Below, in pieces: positions 30,439 through 37,402 of a stretch of 38,281 bases of DNA. Positions within the stretch are counted from its first letter, which is position 1; every line of letters begins with the position of its first letter. The translations under genes were made by a program, and so were the position numbers. The stretch lies in contig JAFSYY010000089.1 of NCBI GenBank assembly GCA_017455845.1, positions 1 through 38,281 of the forward strand, given 5' to 3'. The notes beneath the pieces were generated by a model. The model saw nothing but the letters and a program-made list of their open reading frames with translations. It made no database searches and had not been told where the DNA came from. Origin of the DNA: Prevotella sp. (GTDB lineage: Bacteria > Bacteroidota > Bacteroidia > Bacteroidales > Bacteroidaceae).

Positions 30439-30805
30439 TATAGACAACGAACAACCAACGGTTATGGCAGAAATAGACAACGAACTACTGGAACAGTTCT
30501 TCCGGCCGGCACGACAGATGCAGGTGGAAGACAATGGCTTTACGGAGCGGGTGATGCGACACCTGCCCGACCGTGCCATCTGCCTGTCGCGCTGGTGGAC
30601 GGCCACCTGCATAGCCCTGGGCATCGTGCTCTTTGTCGTTTTCAAGGGATGGCAGCCGCTGCTCGTCAGCATTCTGTCGCTCACCCATGATCTCGCCAGC
30701 AGCGTACATCCCATACCCTTCTTCATGACCCTGGGCGTCCTCTCCTGTCTCGCCGTCCTTGGAACAGTCAGGCAGATGGAGCAATTCAACTCCTTCTCAT
30801 ACTAA
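30431..30805 (+). CDS. DUF5056-like membrane protein
   Basis: The protein has 124 residues. The N-terminal cytoplasmic part (LLEQFFRPARQMQVEDNGFT, then RVMRHLPDR) is followed by two hydrophobic helices ('WWTATCIALGIVLFVVF', 'FFMTLGVLSCLAVLGTV'). This fits DUF5056, a Bacteroidota family seen after sigma factor genes. It starts eight bases before the sigma factor stop. By position it might act as an anti-sigma factor, but no such domain is recognised. The name rests on my recognition of the sequence pattern. Confidence 0.7.
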   Translation: MANIDNEQPTVMAEIDNELLEQFFRPARQMQVEDNGFTERVMRHLPDRAICLSRWWTATCIALGIVLFVVFKGWQPLLVSILSLTHDLASSVHPIPFFMTLGVLSCLAVLGTVRQMEQFNSFSY

Positions 30806-31184
30806 TCAAGACGCTACACTAGAAATAAGTCCTTTGCAACTGAAAGGTTACGTTGACGTAGCTCACTCGTGTAGGTTCTTTGCAAGCAAAGCGACCTGAG
30901 GTCGAGCGGTACGGGATTAGTATAAAAATGTGTATCGCACAGGGCAAGAGCCCCGTTAGTATCGGCAAGCGACTTGTTAAGACGGAGTTATTATTTTCTC
31001 AGTTCCGTTTCTGCTACCGCAAACGTATGATCATTGATGATGGCATAAGGCTTGTAGATGTATCCATCAGCAAGTCGCCGCATACATAGGATTGTTCTGC
31101 ATCCCAACTCTCTGCTAAATATGCAAAGTAAGCACTTTCAAAATGCTTTCTCATGAGTAAACTTAGTGTCTTGCGGCCATTTTG

Positions 31185-31239
31185 TAGCAAGGGAGAAGGA
31201 AGGGGGTAGCAAGGGCGTAGCATAGAGGTAGCATAGGTA
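31185..31239. repeat. 11-bp tandem repeat upstream of the Fic gene
   Basis: Five contiguous 11-bp units: TAGCAAGGGAG, AAGGAAGGGGG, TAGCAAGGGCG, TAGCATAGAGG, TAGCATAGGTA. The 54 bases at 31184-31237 recur downstream of the gene at 32829-32882 with one mismatch. Confidence 0.9.
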
Positions 31240-31275
31240 GAGCCTTACCTTCGATGGCTCGGAGATGGAGGCTAT

Positions 31276-31319
31276 ATGTAACGGTGATCTCACGGAGATG
31301 TAACGGTGATCTTGCGGAC
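31276..31319. repeat. 22-bp tandem repeat upstream of the Fic gene
   Basis: Two 22-bp copies: ATGTAACGGTGATC followed by TCACGGAG, then ATGTAACGGTGATC followed by TTGCGGAC. Each is twice 11 bp long, matching the period of the neighbouring arrays. Confidence 0.8.
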
Positions 31320-31433
31320 ATCTACGCTTGTGGGAGCATAGGTCTTCTGGCAGTTTATTCGAAAAAAAGCATTCACAAGGCTTATGGAAATGAGATTTTT
31401 TGATAAATAGGTAAAAAGATGGGAAAAAAGTTG

Positions 31434-31441
31434 TACCTTTG
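31434..31441 (+). promoter_or_regulatory. -7 element of the Fic gene
   Basis: TACCTTTG fits TAnnTTTG and precedes the start codons at 31465 and 31489. The nearest TTTG (31399-31402) is 31 nt upstream, too far for the usual -33. Confidence 0.5.
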
Positions 31442-31488
31442 CACTATCCAATACGTTGGAACTTATGAACTACCAAAAAGGACGAGAT

Positions 31489-32709
31489 ATGAGCGAGAAC
31501 AAGGAACTGTACTTGAACTTTGACGAATACATCCGTCAGGGGGAGCCGGCACAAAGAGAAAAAGCCGGTTATTGGCAGACTGCTATAGGACTGCAAGCAG
31601 TGGATGGTCTGAAAACTTCAGACTACTTGCAGAACACTGCGTGCAGGCACATTGATGGGGAAATCACCATCGATGAGGTTCGCGCTCTCATCAACCAATA
31701 CTATATCACCAAGACTGCCCACGATGCAAATGATGAGGACAAAGAAGAAGCAGACCGCGTATCGTCTAACATTGTAAAAGTGCTGTCGAGTCCTACTTTC
31801 GATTTTTCCACAGGTGGTTTTCAGTCTGTGCATCGTCGTGTCTTCGAAGGTGTGATGAAACATGCTGGCGAATTCCGCAAATACGATATCACTAAAAAAG
31901 AATGGGTTTTGGAGGGTGACACTGTACTGTATCTGAATTGGGAAGACTTGCGACGTGCCATTGACTACGACTTAGAGCAGGAGCGTTCATATAGTTACAA
32001 AGGAAAGAGTCACGACGAGATGATTAGCCACTTGACACGCTTTGTTTCTGGTTTGTGGCAGATACATGCATTTGGTGAAGGGAATACTAGAACTACAGCC
32101 GTGTTTACCATACAATATCTGCGTTCATTAGGATTTGATGTCGACAACGACCAGTTTGCGAAACATTCTTGGTATTTCCGCAATGCCTTGGTGCGTGCCA
32201 ACTATCATAATATAGCGAAAGAAATTGACTACACTCCAATTTATCTGGAGCGTTTCTTCCGCAACCTGCTGCTTGGTGAACAATGGGACTTGCGTAACCG
32301 CTATCTGCATATACATCCTACGGCTGAGTGGAAAGAGCAACCAGATCTTACAACCCGAACAAGCACCCCGACAAGCACCCCGACAAGCACCCCGACAAGT
32401 ACCCCGACAAGTACCCCGACAAGTACCCCGACAAGTACCCCGACAAGCACCCCGACAAGTTTAACTCATACTGACAATAAAAATATCATAAGATTAGTGA
32501 AAGTTTTGGGTGAAGAGCAACTGTCCGTCAAAATGATGATGGAAAAAATCGGTTTAAAAGACAGGGAGAATTTTCTCGATTATTCACTAAATCCTTCTGT
32601 ATATGAAGGCTTTGTCCGTCTTCTTTATCCACAATCTCCCCGCCACCCAAGGCAGAAATACCTGCTGACTGTAAAGGGGCTGGCTCTGTATAATGATTTG
32701 ATGAAGTGA
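31489..32709 (+). CDS. Fic family protein (probable AMP transferase) with TSTP repeat linker
   Basis: Fic proteins usually transfer AMP to hydroxyl groups of target proteins. The motif HAFGEGNTRTTAVF (HxFx[D/E]GNxR) is at about residue 193, and the catalytic His is present. The N-terminal part (ELYLNFDEYIRQGEP) is typical of this subfamily. A linker of eight TSTP units follows the Fic core. A C-terminal winged-helix-like domain then follows ('VLGEEQLSVKMMMEKIGL', 'YLLTVKGLALYNDLM'). I chose ATG 31489 (MSENKELYL); 31465 (MNYQKGRD) is possible. The gene stands alone between two 11-bp repeat clusters, with no obvious antitoxin partner. Its target is unknown. Confidence 0.88.
   Translation: MSENKELYLNFDEYIRQGEPAQREKAGYWQTAIGLQAVDGLKTSDYLQNTACRHIDGEITIDEVRALINQYYITKTAHDANDEDKEEADRVSSNIVKVLSSPTFDFSTGGFQSVHRRVFEGVMKHAGEFRKYDITKKEWVLEGDTVLYLNWEDLRRAIDYDLEQERSYSYKGKSHDEMISHLTRFVSGLWQIHAFGEGNTRTTAVFTIQYLRSLGFDVDNDQFAKHSWYFRNALVRANYHNIAKEIDYTPIYLERFFRNLLLGEQWDLRNRYLHIHPTAEWKEQPDLTTRTSTPTSTPTSTPTSTPTSTPTSTPTSTPTSTPTSLTHTDNKNIIRLVKVLGEEQLSVKMMMEKIGLKDRENFLDYSLNPSVYEGFVRLLYPQSPRHPRQKYLLTVKGLALYNDLMK
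32359..32460 (+). repeat. 12-bp tandem repeat inside the Fic gene
   Basis: Eight copies of ACAAG[C/T]ACCCCG and a half copy encode (TSTP)8-TS. C and T alternate at a silent position, so whole-unit copying is recent. A change in copy number keeps the frame and changes linker length. Confidence 0.95.
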
Positions 32710-32807
32710 GTTACCCCGTCAACTTGGAGCAGTCGTAAGACGTAAAACAGACAACCCAAGTCAGCGAACTTCAATATCGTGTGGATAGTGTGCGGATAGT
32801 GTAGCGA

Positions 32808-32884
32808 TAGCAAGGGAGTAGGAAGGGAGTAGCAAGGGAGAAGGAAGGGGGTAGCAAGGGCGTAGCATAGGGGTAGCATAGGCC
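32808..32884. repeat. 11-bp tandem repeat downstream of the Fic gene
   Basis: Seven contiguous 11-bp units, starting TAGCAAGGGAG, TAGGAAGGGAG, TAGCAAGGGAG. Two related units (TGTGGATAGTG, TGCGGATAGTG) lie at 32780-32801. The last five units match the upstream array at 31185-31239. Confidence 0.9.
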
Positions 32885-32915
32885 AAGCGTAGATCTGGCT
32901 TAAAGCGAGCCAGAG

Positions 32916-32970
32916 GGCTCGAAGATGGTTCGAAGGTGGCTCGAAGATGGTTCGGAGATGGAAGAAGATA
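32916..32970. repeat. Second 11-bp tandem repeat, GGCTCGAAGAT type
   Basis: Five contiguous 11-bp units: GGCTCGAAGAT, GGTTCGAAGGT, GGCTCGAAGAT, GGTTCGGAGAT and GGAAGAAGATA. A single GGCTCGGAGAT lies on the other side of the gene at 31256-31266. Apart from these arrays I see nothing in 32710-33049. Confidence 0.9.
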
Positions 32971-33049
32971 GGCAGAATGGTGCAAGCCTTGCTCTTCGTC
33001 TGTTCTTCGTTTTTTATTTGTCTGTTGTTTGACCTTTAATCGTATTCTT

Positions 33050-33403
33050 TCAAGAAATCATGAGGTCGGAGAATTTAAGGGGTAGTGTTTTGAGTTGCTC
33101 TTCAGTGATAAAGAACGAGAAACCTTGAAGTCGAGTATAGAAGTTTTCGTATTTGATTTTTACCTGCACTCTCATTCTTTCTAATAATTTTTCTTTGCCT
33201 TTTTTATCTACCAGGTGCATATAAAGGGCATCGCCTCGCATAGGCGGATGTGGCGCAAAGGTGGTTCCCTTTGGAACAACACATTTGTCTGCTCCAGTGA
33301 ATGGAGCCGCGAAATGTACCAGATACTCCAGTTCTGTATCTTCTGTCAGTTCAAAGACATTCTCGTCAATCTTCAGTGCTTCAATTTGTTCTTGTGTAGC
33401 CAT
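33050..33403 (-). CDS. Small hypothetical protein
   Basis: The protein has 117 residues, is likely soluble, and has a mixed alpha/beta composition. The visible pieces are 'NVFELTEDTELEYLVHFAAP' (strand-rich), 'PKGTTFAPHPPMRGDALYMH' and a basic 'KGKEKLLERMRVQVKIKYEN'. I do not recognise a family. It has a good own promoter on the minus strand (TTTG-20-TACTTTTG at 33455-33424), which supports a real gene. It is the only minus-strand gene in the accessory region and is convergent with the Fic gene. It could be an independent cargo gene, or an antitoxin- or inhibitor-type protein, but there is no evidence for either. Confidence 0.65.
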   Translation of the reverse strand: MATQEQIEALKIDENVFELTEDTELEYLVHFAAPFTGADKCVVPKGTTFAPHPPMRGDALYMHLVDKKGKEKLLERMRVQVKIKYENFYTRLQGFSFFITEEQLKTLPLKFSDLMIS

Positions 33404-33423
33404 CGATTTCTATTAATTTCTGG

Positions 33424-33455
33424 CAAAAGTAGGCATTTTTCTCGATTTATCCAAA
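33424..33455 (-). promoter_or_regulatory. Promoter of the small hypothetical gene
   Basis: Minus strand TTTG (33455-33452), 20 nt, then TACTTTTG (33431-33424). Both elements and the spacing match the Bacteroidota consensus. The start codon is 21 bases further on. Confidence 0.8.
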
Positions 33456-33616
33456 TAAAATGGCCTTCACCGCTCGGCCTTTGGACGCTTTTCCAGGAAA
33501 AGAAGGCTTGTGGAAGTAACTTTTTCAGTTTATTATGCATCTCGTTAGAAAATTATTCGTATCTTTGTAGTCAAAAATTGGCAATACAGAACAGGGACAC
33601 CTAAAACGTAAGGTAT

Positions 33617-33820
33617 ATGGTAGACGAAAAGAAGATATTACAGCATAGTACAGAGATGGCGAAACATGCAAATGGTGCCGCACAATATTTGGATGCTTTG
33701 TTTGGTGGTAGATATGTCACCAAGGAGCAGACTCGCGACATGGTTGATTATATGTTCGCTGGTACAAAACGCAATATTTTCGCTTCACAAGGAGAAAAGG
33801 AATACAATTCAAAACAATAG
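33617..33820 (+). CDS. Small hypothetical protein, first gene of the R-M cluster
   Basis: The protein has 67 residues, is charged and helical (KKILQHSTEMAKHANGAAQY, 'YVTKEQTRDMVDYMFAGTKR'), and has no signal peptide or membrane helix. It lies 50 bases after a -7-like TATCTTTG (33560-33567) and 7 bases before the nuclease-methylase gene, so the two are probably one transcript. I do not recognise a family. By position it could be a regulator (a controller protein) or a subunit of the restriction-modification system, but it lacks a recognisable helix-turn-helix. Confidence 0.6.
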   Translation: MVDEKKILQHSTEMAKHANGAAQYLDALFGGRYVTKEQTRDMVDYMFAGTKRNIFASQGEKEYNSKQ

Positions 33821-33827
33821 TTGACAG

Positions 33828-35990
33828 ATGAAGGACTACATACAATTAGGAATAGAAAAGGGGCTTATCGCATTCAACGACGATAAATCCCGCATCAGGT
33901 ATATCTATCAGAACAAGGAACGCAATTATAATAATCCAGAAGAGAAAGTACAGGCTGTCACATTCCTGAAACTGATTCTCGACTATCTTTACCCCGTGGA
34001 GAGGATAAAGATGTTTGTTCCTGTCACAAGAGGAAGTGAGGTACGTGAAGCAGACATTATTGTATATGATGATAGTATGTGTTTGGCACCACATATTGTA
34101 GTTGAGTGCAAACGGCAGGACATCAGCGAAGCTGAATTCCTGCAGGCTATTGAGCAAGCATACAGCTATGCCTATTATCTACCCTGTGATGTCAAGTATG
34201 TTTGGGTCACATCAGGTATCAGAAACGAGTATTATGAAGTTGACAAGAACCTGAACACGCGAAATCAGATTCCTGACATACCACAGTTCGGTGTAGATAA
34301 AATGGCATCCTACAAGTATGTCTATGGTGCGGAATACATGGAGCATGAGGAAGGAAAACAACAGTTCTTCGCCTTGTCTATCATCGACCAGTCAGAGCTG
34401 ACACGCAGATTTAAGCAAGCACATGAGGCGTTATGGGCTGGTGGACAGTTGAATCCTTCTGACGCTTTTGACGAGATGGACAAGCTCATCTTTTGCAAGA
34501 TATGGGACGAGCGCAAGCCCCGGAAAATAGGTGAGCCCTACGATTTTCAAATCATCACGGTGTCGAAACAGGAAGAAAAGGATGCTGACAAAAGGCGACA
34601 GAAGGAAAACGAGAACCTGCTCAACCGCATCAAGGCATTGTACGAGGAAGGACGGAAAAAGGACAAAGAGGTGTTCCGTGATGATATTCGCCTGACACCG
34701 GAAAAGGTGAGGACAGTGGTGGGTTATCTTGAAAGCGTGAACCTTGGTGAGACAGACCTGGACAGCAAAGGACGTGCATTCGAGACCTTCATGGGCTCTT
34801 TCTTCCGTGGGAACTTCGGTCAGTACTTCACACCTCGCGAGATTGTGAAGTTCATTGTCGATGTTCTGCCAATTACCCAGGATTCAAAGGTGCTTGACAC
34901 TTCCTGCGGCAGCGGCGGATTCCTGTTGTATGCCTTGAACAAAGTTCGTGAACAGGCAACGGCATATTACCCAAACCACGAACACGATGTCCGACAGCAT
35001 GACAGATGGTTTAAGCACTGGCATGATTTCGCAGAGAAGAACCTGTATGGCATTGAGATTAGCGAGCAGATTTCCCGTGCTGCCAAGATGAATATGATCA
35101 TCCACGACGATGGCCATACGAATGTCATTACGTCTGATGGCCTTGTTTCAGACGAAGTGATATTCGCCAAGACCAGCAATCAGGAGTTCAAGTATGGGAC
35201 GTTTGACTTCATCATCACCAATCCTCCGTTTGGAAGCACCATCCGCCAAAGCGAACAGGCCTACTTGAAGACCTACCAGTTGGGCAAGAAAGAGGAAGAC
35301 TGGCTGGCAGTCAAGGCGCAGCCGGAGAATACGCGGGATGGACAAAGCACTGAAGTGCTTTTCATCGAGCAGGATTATAAGTTCTTGAAAGAGGGTGGCT
35401 ACTTGGCCATTGTGCTGCCTGATGGAATCCTGACCAATAGCAGTATGCAATACGTGAGGACTCAGATAGAAGACTGGTTCCGTATTGTTGCTGTTATCAG
35501 TATGCCACAGACTGCATTTGCAGCTAACGATGCCGGAGTGAAGACCTCGGTCCTATTCCTCCGGAAATGGAAAAAGGAAGAAACAGACAGGCTTGTTGAG
35601 GCCAAAAAGGACATCGAGGACAAACTATTAGAGGACAGCAACTATTTGTCTTTACGCGCGCTTTGGGATAGAGAGATAAAGCATAAGCAAAAGTTGAAGG
35701 CGGAAGAGATAAAAGGCAAGCAGCGCATTACGGCAACAGAGGCGAAAAAGACTGAGGAATATAAGTCGTGGAATGCTGCAATGCTCGAAGAGTATGCAGC
35801 GAAGATTGACGAACTGAAAACCAGTCTTACGGAGCAGTATCAGGTTACCAAACAGCAACAGTTGCCTGACTATCCTATCTTTATGGCAATAGCTGAGGAG
35901 ATTGGCTACGATTCGACGGGTAAGAAGACGGCTACCAACGAGCTGGACTTTATCGGTGAAGAACTAAAGAAGTTTATTGCTACGCTATGA
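33828..35990 (+). CDS. Nuclease-N6-adenine methylase fusion (BcgI-like / type I-like R-M subunit)
   Basis: The protein has 720 residues and joins two activities. The N-terminal domain (1-130) is of the type I restriction HSDR_N kind, a PD-(D/E)xK nuclease: D76 in 'EADIIVYD', then E93-C-K95 in 'HIVVECKRQDIS'. From about 280 it is an N6-adenine methylase. Motif I is VLDTSCGSGGFLLYAL (~352-367) and motif IV is TNPPFGS (~464-470). A long Lys/Glu-rich C-terminal region (~540-690) probably contacts the specificity subunit. The fusion plus a separate S subunit is the arrangement of BcgI (type IIB), in which one protein cuts and methylates. The stop overlaps hsdS by four bases (ATGA). Confidence 0.85.
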   Translation: MKDYIQLGIEKGLIAFNDDKSRIRYIYQNKERNYNNPEEKVQAVTFLKLILDYLYPVERIKMFVPVTRGSEVREADIIVYDDSMCLAPHIVVECKRQDISEAEFLQAIEQAYSYAYYLPCDVKYVWVTSGIRNEYYEVDKNLNTRNQIPDIPQFGVDKMASYKYVYGAEYMEHEEGKQQFFALSIIDQSELTRRFKQAHEALWAGGQLNPSDAFDEMDKLIFCKIWDERKPRKIGEPYDFQIITVSKQEEKDADKRRQKENENLLNRIKALYEEGRKKDKEVFRDDIRLTPEKVRTVVGYLESVNLGETDLDSKGRAFETFMGSFFRGNFGQYFTPREIVKFIVDVLPITQDSKVLDTSCGSGGFLLYALNKVREQATAYYPNHEHDVRQHDRWFKHWHDFAEKNLYGIEISEQISRAAKMNMIIHDDGHTNVITSDGLVSDEVIFAKTSNQEFKYGTFDFIITNPPFGSTIRQSEQAYLKTYQLGKKEEDWLAVKAQPENTRDGQSTEVLFIEQDYKFLKEGGYLAIVLPDGILTNSSMQYVRTQIEDWFRIVAVISMPQTAFAANDAGVKTSVLFLRKWKKEETDRLVEAKKDIEDKLLEDSNYLSLRALWDREIKHKQKLKAEEIKGKQRITATEAKKTEEYKSWNAAMLEEYAAKIDELKTSLTEQYQVTKQQQLPDYPIFMAIAEEIGYDSTGKKTATNELDFIGEELKKFIATL

Positions 35991-37387
35991 GTTATCAGGT
36001 TCCACAACATATCAGCAAAGACAAAATCTTCATCGTCAATCGGTCGGAGATTGAAGACAGATTAGATCCATTATATTATGGCTCTGATTTTACCAAGTTC
36101 TTTAAGCATCCATTTAGCGTTAGACTAAAGGACGTTTGTGTAAAATTCGCTTCAGGTTTTGGGGCTGGCAAGAACGAACAGGCAACAAAGGACAATGGAT
36201 TTGTACAGATTAGACCAACCAATATTGATAATGATGGTTTCTTAAAGTATGAAAAGAATGTCTATGTGCCTTTTCACAAAGGAATATCGTTTGTGGAGAA
36301 AGGAACGATCTTGTTCAATAATACAAATAGTCAAGAATGGGTTGGCAAAACAGCTTTGTTGTCCGAGGACATTAAACTCTATACCTCTAATCACATAACT
36401 TCAATTGTTGTTAATCCCCAAAAGTTAATTCCTGAGTATTTATGGATTGTCCTAAACACCTATCAAAGGAATAAAGTCTTTTATTCTATATGCACCAATT
36501 GGAACAACCAGTCAGGAGTTGGTATAGATTTATTGCAATCAGTAAAGATTCCCGTTCTTCCAATCTCGGCACAACAAAAAATAGTCGATTTCTATATATC
36601 TTCTTGTTGGGAAAAACAGAAAAAGGATTCCGAATCTCAGCAACTCCTTGATGACATTGACACGTATCTGCTTCATGAACTTGGAATTACGTTGCCTGAG
36701 GTTCGTAATGGTTTGAAAGACCGCGTGTTCATTCTGAACAGAAGCGAGTTGGAAGGAAGATTCGATCCAACGGTTTATAAAGACGGCGTAAGGCTTGTCT
36801 CACCAATATGGGATAATGTAAAACTGTCAAAGGTGGCATTTGTGAACCTCGGGGGAGCATATAAAGGCAAAGTTGTCGAGACGCCTATTTCGTTCATACC
36901 AATGGAAGTCATCGATGAGACATTCTCAGAGATAACAGAGATGGGAGAAACGACCATAGAGCAATCGTCCGGATTCACCAAGTTCAAAGAGGGAGATTTG
37001 CTGTGGGCTAAGATAACCCCTTGTATGCAGAATGGAAAATCAGCCATAGCCAAGAACCTTAAAAATGGGCTGGGATGTGGTTCCACAGAGTTTTTCGTCA
37101 TGCGTCCCAAGGACGAGCGTCTCGCCATAGAGTACCTGCACGTGATTCTCCACATGAAGTGTGTCCGTGAAACCGCCATGCTCTATTTTGGCGGCTCTGC
37201 TGGTCAGCAACGTGTGCCCTCATTCTATCTCGAAAACTTTGACCTGCCCCTCCCGTCCAAAGAGAAGCAGATAGAGATAGCCCAACATGTTTATGAACTA
37301 CGCCATAGAGCTAAGACCTTGCAAGAAGAAGGCAAAAAGATATTGGAGAATGCAAAGTTGGAAGTAGAACGTATGATAATACAGTAA
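35987..37387 (+). CDS. hsdS: Restriction-modification specificity subunit (HsdS)
   Basis: This DNA-recognition subunit has 466 residues with two target recognition domains, ~40-225 and ~255-430. Each ends in a helical conserved region (LPISAQQKIVDFYISSCW, 'LPSKEKQIEIAQHVYELRHR'). The halves start alike: 'KIFIVNRSEIEDRLDPLYY' and 'RVFILNRSELEGRFDPTVY'. The target is probably a bipartite sequence, but it cannot be read from here. It starts at ATG 35987, overlapping the methylase stop, so it is co-translated. The AlbA_2 gene follows 15 bases after its stop. Confidence 0.9.
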   Translation: MSYQVPQHISKDKIFIVNRSEIEDRLDPLYYGSDFTKFFKHPFSVRLKDVCVKFASGFGAGKNEQATKDNGFVQIRPTNIDNDGFLKYEKNVYVPFHKGISFVEKGTILFNNTNSQEWVGKTALLSEDIKLYTSNHITSIVVNPQKLIPEYLWIVLNTYQRNKVFYSICTNWNNQSGVGIDLLQSVKIPVLPISAQQKIVDFYISSCWEKQKKDSESQQLLDDIDTYLLHELGITLPEVRNGLKDRVFILNRSELEGRFDPTVYKDGVRLVSPIWDNVKLSKVAFVNLGGAYKGKVVETPISFIPMEVIDETFSEITEMGETTIEQSSGFTKFKEGDLLWAKITPCMQNGKSAIAKNLKNGLGCGSTEFFVMRPKDERLAIEYLHVILHMKCVRETAMLYFGGSAGQQRVPSFYLENFDLPLPSKEKQIEIAQHVYELRHRAKTLQEEGKKILENAKLEVERMIIQ

Positions 37388-37402
37388 ATAACAGATAGAA
37401 TT

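Larger units (their letters stand above)
30806..31464. other. Long intergenic region with repeats, no clear gene
   Basis: No convincing gene is seen in about 650 bases. 30870-30910 holds CTTTGCAAGCAAAG and a GACCTGAGGTCGAGCGG hairpin similar to parts of the repeat elements in the sigma factor and cydB genes. On the minus strand, 31090-31010 reads 'ADGYIYKPYAIINDHTFAV' and 'AETELRK' before a stop, with 'AESWDAEQSYVCGDLL' in an adjoining frame, perhaps a gene relic. From 31185 onwards come 11-bp and 22-bp tandem repeats, then the Fic promoter. Confidence 0.5.

Noticed and set aside
30880-31089. Plus-strand open frame of 69 codons in the intergenic region
   Set aside because: No family match and no promoter. 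It overlaps repeat-like hairpin sequence, and the minus strand reads slightly more like a protein relic.
31184-32884. Insertion sequence or transposon around the Fic gene
   Set aside because: There is no transposase, no terminal inverted repeats and no target duplication. The flanking repeats are tandem arrays.
32808-32970. CRISPR array downstream of the Fic gene
   Set aside because: The units are contiguous 11-mers with no spacers, and no cas genes are present.
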